Assembly (NCBI GenBank): GCA_965250105.1
Contig: OZ252290.1
Span: 2,480,001-2,544,000 of the forward strand
DNA from: JBCBSK01 sp965250105
Lineage (GTDB): Bacteria; Pseudomonadota; Alphaproteobacteria; Rhizobiales; Tepidamorphaceae
Direction of reading: 5' to 3'
DNA length: 64,000 nt
Shown: piece after piece, positions 25,711 through 34,780 of the stretch
Numbering within the stretch: position 1 is the first letter of the stretch
Layout: each line of letters opens with the position of its first letter
The notes under the pieces: generated by a model
Database searches by the model: none
Told to the model about the DNA's origin: nothing
Seen by the model: the letters and a program-made list of their open reading frames with translations, nothing else
Program-made: the position numbers and the translations under genes

Positions 25711-26739
25711 ATGTCTTCACCACCCTCGTCCACGCCTTCCACGTCGACATCCTCGGCCGGCCGGTTCCCGGTAGATCTCACGCTCGACCCGGCCGTCTTC
25801 GGGGAGGCCGCGATCGATCCGTCGACGCGCCAGCTCAATCAGGCCATTCTGAAGATCATGGCCGACATGCCCGACCGCTGGTCGATGCCGGCGGCCGAGG
25901 TGCGGCGCCTGCGGGCCGAAACCGGCAAGCCCTTTCCGCTCGCGCCCCTGTCGCCGCGCGCCGAGACCATCATGATCGACGGTCCCGGCGGTCAGATCCC
26001 ACTGCGCGTGATGCTGCCGGACCCGGCCGCGCCGCGCGGCGTCTATCTGCACATCCATGGCGGCGGCTGGATGCTGGGCGCGCATGACCAGCAGGACCCG
26101 ATGCTAGAACGCATCGCCGACAAGACCGGCATGGCGGTGGTCAGCGTCGGCTACCGTCTGGCGCCGGAAGACCCCTATCCGGCCGCGCCGGACGATTGCG
26201 AGGCGGCCGCCCTGTGGCTGATCGAGGCCGCGCGGGACCGCTTCGGCGCGGACCGCTTCGTCATCGGCGGTGAATCGGGTGGCGCGCATCTCTGCGCCGT
26301 GACGCTTGTCAGGCTGCGCGACCGGCACGGGCTGACGCCGTTTCGCGGCGTGATGCTGAATTCCGGTTGCTATGATCTGCGCATGACGCCGAGCGCCCGC
26401 GCCTGGGGCGACGAACCGCTCGTGATCAATACGCTCGATGTGCATAATTTCGCCGTCCAGTTCGTCGCCGAGGCGGCCGCCTTCGACGATCCTGACGTAT
26501 CGCCGCTTCTCGCCGATCTCGGCGGCCTGCCCCCGGCGCTTTTCGTGACCGGAACGCGCGATCCGCTGGTCGATGACAGCCTGATGATGGCGGCGCGCTG
26601 GATGGCGGCCGGCAACGAGGCCGATCTGACGGTCTGGCCCGGTGGTTGCCACGTCTTCACCGGCTTTCCCGGCCCCATGCCGGATCAGGCCAATGCACAT
26701 ATTGACAGCTTCCTGTCAAACTGCGTCGAGGGTTTGTGA
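25711..26739 (+). CDS. alpha/beta hydrolase of the hormone-sensitive lipase family
   Basis: A 342-residue carboxylesterase-like enzyme. YLHIHGGGWMLGAHD (about 112-126) is the HGGG oxyanion-hole motif. VSVGYRLAPEDPYPAAPDDC follows. The nucleophile Ser lies in the elbow GGESGGAHLC near residue 190, the acid in GTRDPLVDD near 287, and the His in GGCHVFTGFPG near 315. Substrate unknown; probably short-chain esters. The first 20 residues are Ser/Thr-rich and probably disordered. Its TGA overlaps the next ATG by 1 nt, so it is coupled to the thioesterase. Confidence 0.85.
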   Translation: MSSPPSSTPSTSTSSAGRFPVDLTLDPAVFGEAAIDPSTRQLNQAILKIMADMPDRWSMPAAEVRRLRAETGKPFPLAPLSPRAETIMIDGPGGQIPLRVMLPDPAAPRGVYLHIHGGGWMLGAHDQQDPMLERIADKTGMAVVSVGYRLAPEDPYPAAPDDCEAAALWLIEAARDRFGADRFVIGGESGGAHLCAVTLVRLRDRHGLTPFRGVMLNSGCYDLRMTPSARAWGDEPLVINTLDVHNFAVQFVAEAAAFDDPDVSPLLADLGGLPPALFVTGTRDPLVDDSLMMAARWMAAGNEADLTVWPGGCHVFTGFPGPMPDQANAHIDSFLSNCVEGL

Positions 26740-27584
26740 TGACCGGCTGGACGGAGACCGGACGCGGCGTCGTCAATTCCTGGGATTGCGACGAAAACGC
26801 CCATTACAACATCCAGGGCTATCTCGAAGCCTTCGACATCGCGGCCCGCCATGGCCGGCTCGCCGCCGGTGCCGGGGAGGCGGCGTCTTGGCCGGCACGG
26901 CGCTCACGCCATATCCGCTATCATTCCGAAATGTCGGCCGGCGAACCCTTCACGGTCGAGACGCGGCGTGCCCAGCGCGGCGATGAACAGGTGATCGAAC
27001 ACCGCATGACGGCGCTTGGCCGGGCACGGCTGACCGCGACCTGTATCGATCTTTTTGACAGCCCATTGTCAAACTGGAGTGCTGATCTACCCGACGTGTC
27101 GGAGGAGGCGCTTGGGCGCGGCCTGGCGCCGGCGCCGGCGGTGCTGCGCCGGCCGGATATCACCGATGGCCGGGCGCTCGTCACCCATCGTGGCGTGGTC
27201 ACGCCGGCGGAATGCGATCCCGACGGCAGGCTCTATGACCGCTACTGTTTCGCCCGCGTTTCGGATGCCGCGCCGCATATCTGGGGCCATGCCGGCTTCA
27301 CCCATGACTGGCTTCTCGACAACAATGCCGGCCGTGTCGCCATGGAGATCAAGCTGACCTATGGCGCGGGCCTGCGCGCCGGCGACCTCGTGCATATCGA
27401 AAGCGGGCTCCAGGCCGTCTCCGCCAAGACCTTCACGCTGCGCCATGTCCTGGTGCGGTCGGAAACGGGCGAGGTCGCGGCGGTGGCCGAGGGTGTCGTG
27501 CTTGTCATGAATCTGACCAAGCGCAAGGCGCTGGCCATCCCCGACGCCATGCGACGCGATGCCGAAGCGCGGCTTCTGCCGTAG
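26739..27584 (+). CDS. tandem hotdog acyl-CoA/acyl-ACP thioesterase-like protein
   Basis: A 281-residue protein with two hotdog domains. The first begins GRGVVNSWDCDENAHYNIQGYLEAFDIA (about 9-36), whose DxNxHxN pattern is the usual thioesterase active-site helix. The second has HRGVVTPAECDPDGRLYDRYCFARVSDAAPHIW (about 148-180). It likely hydrolyses an acyl thioester of unknown chain. Coupled to the upstream esterase gene by a TGATG overlap, it may act in the same acyl pathway. It converges on the tetR gene with a 9-bp gap. Confidence 0.75.
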   Translation: MTGWTETGRGVVNSWDCDENAHYNIQGYLEAFDIAARHGRLAAGAGEAASWPARRSRHIRYHSEMSAGEPFTVETRRAQRGDEQVIEHRMTALGRARLTATCIDLFDSPLSNWSADLPDVSEEALGRGLAPAPAVLRRPDITDGRALVTHRGVVTPAECDPDGRLYDRYCFARVSDAAPHIWGHAGFTHDWLLDNNAGRVAMEIKLTYGAGLRAGDLVHIESGLQAVSAKTFTLRHVLVRSETGEVAAVAEGVVLVMNLTKRKALAIPDAMRRDAEARLLP

Positions 27585-27593
27585 CCGTTTGGC

Positions 27594-28235
27594 TCAGCTC
27601 CGCGCCAGAAGCCGGGCGGTCGCCTCCTCAATGAGGCTCGGCTGGTAGATCGGCGCGCGGGCGGTATCGTAGTCCCGGTCGATGCTCAGCGACGCCACGC
27701 CATGGACGAAGGTCCACAGCATGACCGATTGCGTGCGGCTTTCTTCCGAGCCCATCTCGGCGCCGAGATAAGCCGACACCTCGGCGATGAGCACGTCGAA
27801 GCAGCGATGGCCGCTGTCGCGGGTGCGTTCGTCGTCCTTCACGTCGGGCGTCGAGCCGAACATAAGCTTGAAGGTCTCGGGATTGGCCAGGGCGAAGCCG
27901 ACATAGGCCTTGCCCATTTCCGCGATGCGGTGCACTGGGTCGTCGGGCTCGCCATCGCGCGCGGTGCGCATCGCGTCCGACAATTCGTCGAAGCCCGCGC
28001 GCGCGACATGGCGCAGAATGTCGTGCTTGTCGGCGAAGTGCTTGTAGGGCGCGGCCGTGGTGACGCCGAGCGCCTTGCAGGCCTCGGCGATGGAAAAATC
28101 GCCGATGCCGTCGCGCTCGATCAGCCCGCGGATCGTGTCGACCAGCGCGGATCCGAGATCGCCATGATGATAGCCGGGCTTTGAACGCGCCGCGCGCCCG
28201 GCTTGCGCCATCTTGTCAACCGGCCCGCTCTCCAT
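27594..28235 (-). CDS. TetR/AcrR family repressor of the RND pump
   Basis: A 213-residue TetR protein. The DNA-binding domain is GYHHGDLGSALVDTIRGLIERDGIGDFSIAEACKALGVTTAAPYKHFADKHDIL (about 20-74), and the ligand domain continues to the C-terminus with a WHG-type pattern. An upstream TTG (28271) and a downstream ATG (28211) are possible, but the ATG at 28235 has GAGGGG upstream. Divergent from the RND efflux genes, with two operator palindromes in the spacer, so it very likely represses them and itself. Confidence 0.85.
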   Translation of the reverse strand: MESGPVDKMAQAGRAARSKPGYHHGDLGSALVDTIRGLIERDGIGDFSIAEACKALGVTTAAPYKHFADKHDILRHVARAGFDELSDAMRTARDGEPDDPVHRIAEMGKAYVGFALANPETFKLMFGSTPDVKDDERTRDSGHRCFDVLIAEVSAYLGAEMGSEESRTQSVMLWTFVHGVASLSIDRDYDTARAPIYQPSLIEEATARLLARS

Positions 28236-28301
28236 GCCGTGACCAACCCCTCTTGCTTTTTTGTGATCCAAGCCCCGACAACATGCGTCTTGAATGTCGA
28301 A

Positions 28302-28335
28302 GTTAGTGCCGCTAACCTAAGTTAGCAACGCTAAC
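28302..28335. promoter_or_regulatory. twin TetR operators
   Basis: Two 15-bp palindromes, GTTAGTGCCGCTAAC (28302-28316) and GTTAGCAACGCTAAC (28321-28335), share the form GTTAGC-N3-GCTAAC and are spaced 19 bp start to start, close to two helical turns. They lie 67-101 bp upstream of tetR and 30-63 bp upstream of the membrane fusion gene, suiting cooperative binding of two repressor dimers. Confidence 0.8.
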
Positions 28336-28364
28336 ATCAGCTGAACCGGCCCTGAGAGGATATC

Positions 28365-29663
28365 ATGGCGGAACAGGACATCGAGGTGCCGCATGACCAG
28401 AGGCTGCGCGCGCAAGGCCAGCATAGCGGGTCGCGGCTGCCGGCTCCAACGCCGGAGACGCTTGAGGTGGACGACCCTGGCCGGGATCATGCCACTAGGC
28501 CAGGGCACGATGTCGTGCCGTCCGAACCGCGTTTCACGCGCCTGCGCCGCCATCTCCTGCGCGCTGTCTCAACCACGCTGGCGGCCGGTGTCGCGCTCGG
28601 CCTGATCGGGCTCGGCACGACGACGATCCAGGAGCGTGCCCAGGTTCAGGCCAATGTCATCCCCGCTCCGCCGATCGCCGTCGAAACCATGTCGGTCGAC
28701 CGCGTCGCCTCCATCACGGAGACCTTGCGCTATGTCGGCCAGATCGAGCCGGCGCGCGCCAACAGTCTGGCCTTCGAACGCGCCGGCACGCTCGGCCAGG
28801 TCTTCGTCGACGAGAGCGATCGGGTGCGCCAGGGCGACGTGCTGGCCCGTCTCGACACGCGCGCGCTCGACGCCCGTCGCGCCGAACTCGAAGCCCGCCG
28901 TGATGCGCTGGAAGCGCAGGTCGCGCTCGCCGACCTGACGCTCGACCGCCAGTCGGCGCTACGCGATCGCGGTCATGCCAGTTCGCAGGCCCATGACGAG
29001 GCGCGTTTCCAACTGGCCCGCCTGCAGGCGGGTCTCGTCGAGATCGATGCGGGCTTGCGCGCCGTCGCCGTCGATCTGGCGAAATCGGATCTCGTGGCGC
29101 CCTTTTCGGGTCAGGTCACCGCGCGCTTCCTCGACGAGGGTGGCGTCGTCGCGCCCGGCGTCCCCGTGCTCGGACTGATCGAGGCGGACCGGCCGCAACT
29201 GCGCGTCGGCGTGCCGAGCGACCGGGCCGGCCTGCTGGCGGCCGGCATGCCGGTCCGGGTCGTCCATCAGGGGCGCGACTGGGCCGGCACCGTCGCCGCC
29301 ATCCGCCCGGACGTCGATCCGGTCACCCGGGCGCAGATCGTCCTCGTCGACATGGCGCCCGATCCGGGGCTCGCCTTCGGCGCCGCCGCCGAACTCGTCG
29401 TCGACGCGCCGCGCGCCCTATCGGGCTACTGGGTGCCGCTGACCGCCCTCAGCGAAGGCGGCCGGGGTCTGTGGACCGTGATGACCGTCATCGATGGCGG
29501 CGATGGGCTCGAAACCGGGTCCGAAACCGTCGAGATCGTGCTGGTCGACGGTGACCGGGCCCTGGTGCGCGGCACGCTCCGGGACGGCGCCGAGATCGTC
29601 GTCACGGGAACCCATCGCCTGGTGCCCGGCAGCCGCGTCGCCGTCGCCGCGCCGTCGTCCTGA
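28365..29663 (+). CDS. RND efflux membrane fusion (adaptor) subunit
   Basis: A 432-residue periplasmic adaptor. Residues 1-65 are an unusually long polar, presumably cytoplasmic leader, then one membrane segment (about 66-86). LRYVGQIEPARANSLAFERAGTLGQVFVDE starts the lipoyl/barrel-sandwich domain. A coiled-coil hairpin spans about 163-235, and SDLVAPFSGQVTARFLDEGG returns to the sandwich. Beta-barrel and membrane-proximal domains follow. It links the inner-membrane pump to an outer-membrane channel, which is not encoded nearby. GAGAGGA precedes the ATG. Confidence 0.85.
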   Translation: MAEQDIEVPHDQRLRAQGQHSGSRLPAPTPETLEVDDPGRDHATRPGHDVVPSEPRFTRLRRHLLRAVSTTLAAGVALGLIGLGTTTIQERAQVQANVIPAPPIAVETMSVDRVASITETLRYVGQIEPARANSLAFERAGTLGQVFVDESDRVRQGDVLARLDTRALDARRAELEARRDALEAQVALADLTLDRQSALRDRGHASSQAHDEARFQLARLQAGLVEIDAGLRAVAVDLAKSDLVAPFSGQVTARFLDEGGVVAPGVPVLGLIEADRPQLRVGVPSDRAGLLAAGMPVRVVHQGRDWAGTVAAIRPDVDPVTRAQIVLVDMAPDPGLAFGAAAELVVDAPRALSGYWVPLTALSEGGRGLWTVMTVIDGGDGLETGSETVEIVLVDGDRALVRGTLRDGAEIVVTGTHRLVPGSRVAVAAPSS

Positions 29664-29704
29664 TCGATCGTCCGGCGACCCGGTTTCCAGGAAGGCACGG
29701 CCCG

Positions 29705-32700
29705 ATGCTCACGACCCTGTTCTATCGCGAGAGACGGCTGGCGGCGCTGGCCATTCTGGTCATCGTTGCCGCCGGCCTGTCGAGCTTCCTGACCATCGGC
29801 CGCCAGGAAGACCCGACGATCACCAATCTGTTCGCAACCATCGTAACCCCCTATCCCGGCGCCGATCCGGCCCGCGTCGAGGCACTCGTCACCGACAAGA
29901 TCGAACAGGAACTGCGCGAGATCGCCGAGATCGACACGATCGAATCCGTTTCGCGGGCAGGTGTCTCGTCGATAAACGTGGAATTGTCATCCTTCATCTC
30001 CGATGCCGAGATCGAGACGGCCTGGTCGGAGATCCGCGACGCGCTCACCGATGCGGCCCTCTTGCTGCCCGCCGGCGTGCCCGAACCCGACTTCGACAAT
30101 GACCGCACCGGGGCGTTCAGCGCGATCAGCGCGCTGATCCCGCGCCATGACGACGTGCCGCCGGCGATCATGGTGCGCCTCGCCGCCGATCTCGAAGACC
30201 GGCTGCGCGCCATATCGGGCACCAAGATCGCCCGTTCCTTCGGCCAGGCCGAGGAAGAAGTGCTCGTGGTCGTCGATCCGGTGAAGCTGTCCGCCCTCGG
30301 CCTCACCTTCGAGGACGTGTCGGCCACCATCCGTCAGGCCGATGCGAAAGTGTCGGCCGGCCAGGTCTTCGCGCCCCGCGCCGATCTCCTGATCGAGGTC
30401 GCCGGCGAGATCGACAGCCTCGACCGCCTGGCGGAGATCCCGCTGACGACCTCCGCCGACGGCCTCATGGTGCGGCTCGGCGACATCGCGACGATCGACA
30501 AGTCGGTGCGCGCGCCGCAAGCCTCGATCGCCTATGTCAATGGCCGGCCCGCCGTCCTCGTCGCCGCCAAGATGGAGGACGACCTTCAGGTCGATGCCTG
30601 GATGGGCCGGGTCAAGACCGTGCTTGCCGAGCTCGAGGGCGACCTGCCCGATGGTGTCGAGCATAGGCTGATTTTCGACCAGAGCCTCTATACGGCGAAC
30701 CGGCTGACCGAGGTCGCGACCAATATGGCGATCGGCATCGGCCTCGTCGTCGGTGTCCTGTTGATCACGCTCGGCTTTCGGGCGGCGCTCGCGGTCGCGC
30801 TCGTGCTGCCGCTCGTCAGCCTCGCCTCGATCGCGACGCTCGGCTTTCTCGGCATCTCGATCCATCAGATGTCGGTCACCGGCCTGATCGTCGCGCTCGG
30901 CCTCCTGGTCGACGCGGCCATCGTGATGACCGACGATATTCGTCGCCGCCTCGGCGAGGGGGCGAGCCGGGAAGACGCGGTTGGCGCCTCGGTGCGCCGG
31001 CTCGCCGCCCCCTTGCTGGCCTCGACCGTCACCACGGCGCTAGCATTCATGCCGATGGCGCTCCTGCCGGGCCCAGCCGGCGATTTCGTCGGCACCATCG
31101 CCATGGCGGTCATCGTCATGCTGATCTGGTCCCTGGTGATCGCGCTGTCGCTGACGCCGGCGCTCGCCGGCTGGCTGTTGCCCGATCCCAAGCGCGCCTC
31201 GGGCGGCGGTTTCCTGCGCGACGGCCTGCATGTGCCGCCGCTGACCCGGTTGTTCGCCGCCAGCATCCGGCTGTCGCTGCGCCGGCCGCGCCTGTCGATC
31301 CTCTATGCGCTGATCCTGCCGGTCATCGGCTTCGCCAGCTTTCCGACCCTGACCGCGCAGTTCTTCCCCGGCGTCGACCGCGACCAGTTCTATATCGATG
31401 TGGAACTGCCGCCGGGTTCCTCGATCCGCGAAACCGAGGCCACGGCGCTGACCGTCGACCGCCATCTGCGCGGCCAGGAGGGCATTCTGGACGTCTCCTG
31501 GGTGATCGGCGAGGCGGCGCCGTCCTTCTATTACAACATGCTCCTCGACCGGGACCGGTCGCCCGACTTCGCCCGCGCGCTGGTGACCACCGCCTCGGCC
31601 GAGACGACGGCCGGGCTCGTGACGCCGCTGCAATCGGCGCTCGATGCGGATATCCCAAACGCGCGGGTCCTGGTGCGCGACCTCGTCCAGGGCCCGCCGG
31701 TCAATGCGCCGGTGGAGCTGCGTTTCGTCGGGCCCGACATGGCGGTCTTGCGCGATCTCGGTGACAGGGCCAGGGGCATCATGGCCACGGTGCCCGACAT
31801 CACCCATATCCGCACGACCGTGACGGGCGGGGCGCCGAAGCTCGATTTCGCGCTCGACGAAGACCAGGCCAGGCTGGCCGGTCTCGATCTCGTCGGTGTC
31901 GCCCGGCAGCTCGAAGCCGCCCTCGATGGCGCGGTCGGCGGCTCGCTGGTCGAAGGCACCGAGGAATTGCCGGTCCGGGTGCGCCTCGGTTCGGCCGACC
32001 GGGCGGACGCCCGTTTCGTCGAAAGCTTCGACGTCCTGGCGCCGAACCCGGCGGCAAGCGGCGGCTATCGCGGCGTGCCATTGTCGACGCTCGGCGAGAT
32101 GCGCCTCGTGCCGGCGGAAAGCGCCATCAACCGGCGCAATGGCGAGCGCACCAATACGGTCCAGGGCTTCGTCCGCTATGGCGTCCTGCCCGAGGAAGCG
32201 CTGAAACAGGTCCAGGTGGCGCTTGCAGCCGACGACTTCAGCGTGCCGGCGGGCTACCGGCTCGAAATCGGCGGCGATGCCGATGCGCGCGGCGAGACCC
32301 TGACCAATCTTTTGTCCTCCGTCGGGCTGATCGTCACGCTGTCGATCGCGACCATCGTCCTGACCTTCAACTCGTTCCGCCTGGCGCTGGTCGCCGGCAT
32401 CGTCTGCGTCTTGTCGGCGGGGCTGTCGATCCTGGCGCTGGCGGTCTTTCAATATCCGTTCGGCATTCAGGCGGTGATCGGCGTGATCGGATCGATCGGC
32501 GTGTCGATCAATGCCGCGATCATCGTCATGACCGCCCTACAGGCCGATCCGAAGGCGGCCGCCGGCGACCGTGACCGCATGGCCGAGATCGTGGTTCGGG
32601 CGAGCCGGCATATCGTCTCGACGACGATCACCACGTTTGGCGGCTTCCTGCCGCTAATCCTCGGCGGCGGCGGCTTCTGGCCGCCTTTCGCCATGTCGAT

Positions 32701-32908
32701 CGCGGGCGGGGTGCTGTTGTCGGCGGTGGTCAGCTTCTATTTCACCCCGCCGATGTTCGCGCTGGTCTATGCCGGACGCCGGCGGGCCGGCACGACGGAC
32801 GCCGCCATGTCGCGACCGTCCCTGCCGCCCGCGACCGGCCGGGCGATCGAGACCGACGAGGATGGGCCGTTGGCCGATGTGGTGCCGATCGCCGCCGGCA
32901 AGTCGTGA
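29705..32908 (+). CDS. RND efflux permease (AcrB-like)
   Basis: A 1067-residue pump with the two-fold RND layout: a helix near residue 10, a large periplasmic loop, six helices around 340-530, a second periplasmic loop, and six helices around 870-1040. IHQMSVTGLIVALGLLVDAAIVMTDDIRR (about 390-418) carries the proton-relay Asp residues of helix 4. GIQAVIGVIGSIGVSINAAIIVMTALQ near 920-946 is the matching C-terminal region. Substrates unknown. It is 41 bp after the adaptor gene. The last 60 residues are a cytoplasmic tail. Confidence 0.9.
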   Translation: MLTTLFYRERRLAALAILVIVAAGLSSFLTIGRQEDPTITNLFATIVTPYPGADPARVEALVTDKIEQELREIAEIDTIESVSRAGVSSINVELSSFISDAEIETAWSEIRDALTDAALLLPAGVPEPDFDNDRTGAFSAISALIPRHDDVPPAIMVRLAADLEDRLRAISGTKIARSFGQAEEEVLVVVDPVKLSALGLTFEDVSATIRQADAKVSAGQVFAPRADLLIEVAGEIDSLDRLAEIPLTTSADGLMVRLGDIATIDKSVRAPQASIAYVNGRPAVLVAAKMEDDLQVDAWMGRVKTVLAELEGDLPDGVEHRLIFDQSLYTANRLTEVATNMAIGIGLVVGVLLITLGFRAALAVALVLPLVSLASIATLGFLGISIHQMSVTGLIVALGLLVDAAIVMTDDIRRRLGEGASREDAVGASVRRLAAPLLASTVTTALAFMPMALLPGPAGDFVGTIAMAVIVMLIWSLVIALSLTPALAGWLLPDPKRASGGGFLRDGLHVPPLTRLFAASIRLSLRRPRLSILYALILPVIGFASFPTLTAQFFPGVDRDQFYIDVELPPGSSIRETEATALTVDRHLRGQEGILDVSWVIGEAAPSFYYNMLLDRDRSPDFARALVTTASAETTAGLVTPLQSALDADIPNARVLVRDLVQGPPVNAPVELRFVGPDMAVLRDLGDRARGIMATVPDITHIRTTVTGGAPKLDFALDEDQARLAGLDLVGVARQLEAALDGAVGGSLVEGTEELPVRVRLGSADRADARFVESFDVLAPNPAASGGYRGVPLSTLGEMRLVPAESAINRRNGERTNTVQGFVRYGVLPEEALKQVQVALAADDFSVPAGYRLEIGGDADARGETLTNLLSSVGLIVTLSIATIVLTFNSFRLALVAGIVCVLSAGLSILALAVFQYPFGIQAVIGVIGSIGVSINAAIIVMTALQADPKAAAGDRDRMAEIVVRASRHIVSTTITTFGGFLPLILGGGGFWPPFAMSIAGGVLLSAVVSFYFTPPMFALVYAGRRRAGTTDAAMSRPSLPPATGRAIETDEDGPLADVVPIAAGKS

Positions 32909-32990
32909 ACCGCGACCGCCGATCGATTCAAGCCGTTGCGTCGTGAGCAATCATAGACGCGGGCCGGTTCCCACGTTCGCCGGCATCCCT

Positions 32991-34082
32991 TCAACCGCCA
33001 CCGACATCCTCCGGCGCGATGGCCACCGATTTGACGATGGCGTAGCAGTCGACGCCCTCGGCGAGGCCCAACGCTTCGGCGGAGCGCTGCGTGACGCGGG
33101 CCAGGACGCGACCGGCCGGGCTCTTCAGCGAGACGATCGCGCCGGGGCCATGGCCGGGGCGGATCGATTCGACCGTTCCGGGCAGGATGTTGAGCGCCGA
33201 CAGGCCCTCCGGCCGGTGGCGCGACAGGATGACTTCCTGGGCGGCGATGCGGATCCTGAGATGGCCGCCGACAGCATGCGGCACATGCGGCAGCAGAAGG
33301 CGCACCCCGCCGGCATCGAGTTCGGACAGCCCGTCGGCGTGATGGGCCACGACGATGGCCCGCAGCACGGCGCCGGCGGCCCGCACGCCGGTCGGCATCA
33401 CCATCGGATCGCCGAGCACGTCGCTCGCCGCGCCCTGGCGCAGCACCCGGCCGTCCTGGAGCGCGATGACCGTCGTCGCCAGCCGCGCCACCTCCGCCGC
33501 CGAATGGCTGACATAGAGGATCGGCACCGCCACCTCGTCGCGCAAGCGCTCGAAATAAGGCAGGATCTCGGCCTTGCGCGCGTCATCCAGCGCGGCAAGC
33601 GGTTCGTCGGCGAGTATCAGGCGCGGGTGCGACAGTAGCGCCCGGCCGATCGTCACCCGCTGCTTTTCGCCGCCCGACAGCCCGCCGGGCCGCCGGCCGA
33701 GCAGCGGGCCGAGACCGAGCATGTCGACGACCGATCCCGTCTCTTCCGGGCGCACGTCCTTCGGCGCGAACCAGCGGCCATAGAGCAGGTTCTGCCGCAC
33801 GGTTAGATGCGGAAACAGCCGGCCCTCCTGGAAGATATAGCCGATGCGGCGGCGATGCGGCGGCAGCGACAGGCGACGCTCGGTGTCGAGCAGGGTTCTG
33901 TCGCCGATCGCGATGCGCCCGCGATGCGGCGCCAGGAGGCCGGCGACGGCATTGACGATCGTCGTCTTGCCCGAGCCCGAACGGCCGAACAGCACGGTGA
34001 CGCCGGGCGGGGCGTCGAAGCCGACATCGAGGTCGAAGCCCTCGAAGCCGTGGCGGAGCGTGACCGACAGCGCCTCGGTCAT
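32991..34082 (-). CDS. modC: molybdate ABC transporter ATP-binding protein
   Basis: A 363-residue ABC ATPase with a TOBE domain. VLFGRSGSGKTTIVNAVAGL (about 29-48) is Walker A, GYIFQEGRLFPHLTVRQNL contains the Q-loop, LSGGEKQRVTIGRALLSHP is the signature, LILADEPLAALD is Walker B, and SHSAAEVARL holds the switch His. The C-terminal domain (SALNILPGTVESIRPG onward) is the oxyanion-binding TOBE module that may sense molybdate. The start codon overlaps the modB stop (ATGA). It is the last gene of modABC. Confidence 0.93.
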   Translation of the reverse strand: MTEALSVTLRHGFEGFDLDVGFDAPPGVTVLFGRSGSGKTTIVNAVAGLLAPHRGRIAIGDRTLLDTERRLSLPPHRRRIGYIFQEGRLFPHLTVRQNLLYGRWFAPKDVRPEETGSVVDMLGLGPLLGRRPGGLSGGEKQRVTIGRALLSHPRLILADEPLAALDDARKAEILPYFERLRDEVAVPILYVSHSAAEVARLATTVIALQDGRVLRQGAASDVLGDPMVMPTGVRAAGAVLRAIVVAHHADGLSELDAGGVRLLLPHVPHAVGGHLRIRIAAQEVILSRHRPEGLSALNILPGTVESIRPGHGPGAIVSLKSPAGRVLARVTQRSAEALGLAEGVDCYAIVKSVAIAPEDVGGG

Positions 34083-34771
34083 GCGCCGCCCACCCGTTTC
34101 GCCACCCGCCGCGCGACGACTTCCGACAACAGAAGCGCCGACATGGCGACGATGATCGAGATCACCACCAGCCGGAAGGCGGAGGCCTCGCCGTCGGGTG
34201 CCTGGAGAAAGGCGTAGATCGCCGAGGGGATGGTCTGCGTCTGGCCGGGAATGTTGGAGACGAAGGTGATCGTCGCGCCGAATTCGCCCATCGCCTTGGC
34301 GAAGGCGAGGATGGCGCCGGCGATGATGCCCGGCAGGATCAGCGGCAGGGTTACGGTGACGAAGACCCAAGGGGCCGACGCGCCGAGGGTCGCGCCGGCC
34401 TGTTCGAGCTTCGGGTCGACCGCCTCGATCGACAGTCGGATCGCGCGCACCATCAATGGGAATGCCATGATGCCGGCGGCCAGCGCCGCGCCGGTCCAGC
34501 GGAAGGCGAAGACGATGCCGACCTCCTCCAGCAGGCTGCCGATCGGGCCCTGGGTACCGAAGGTCAGGAGCAGCAGATAGCCGGTGACGACCGGCGGCAG
34601 GATCAGCGGCAGATGGACCAGCCCGTTGACGATCTGCCGGCCGGGAAAGCGCCAGCGCGCCAGCGCATAGGCGACGAAGATGCCGATCGGCAGGCTGACC
34701 AGCGTCGCCCAGAAGGAAACGCGCAGCGACAGGGCGACGGCGTTCCATTCCTCGGGGCTGAGCCACGCCAT
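34079..34771 (-). CDS. modB: molybdate ABC transporter permease
   Basis: A 230-residue permease with about five helices (about 13-35, 47-69, 88-106, 138-160 and 198-220). GATLGASAPWVFVTVTLPLILPGIIAGAILAFAKAMGEFGATI (about 126-168) is the conserved EAA loop region of the ModB/CysT type. It imports molybdate with ModA and ModC. It starts 9 bp after the modA stop and overlaps modC by 4 bp, so all three genes form one translationally coupled unit. Confidence 0.93.
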   Translation of the reverse strand: MAWLSPEEWNAVALSLRVSFWATLVSLPIGIFVAYALARWRFPGRQIVNGLVHLPLILPPVVTGYLLLLTFGTQGPIGSLLEEVGIVFAFRWTGAALAAGIMAFPLMVRAIRLSIEAVDPKLEQAGATLGASAPWVFVTVTLPLILPGIIAGAILAFAKAMGEFGATITFVSNIPGQTQTIPSAIYAFLQAPDGEASAFRLVVISIIVAMSALLLSEVVARRVAKRVGGA

Positions 34772-34780
34772 GCCTGCGGC

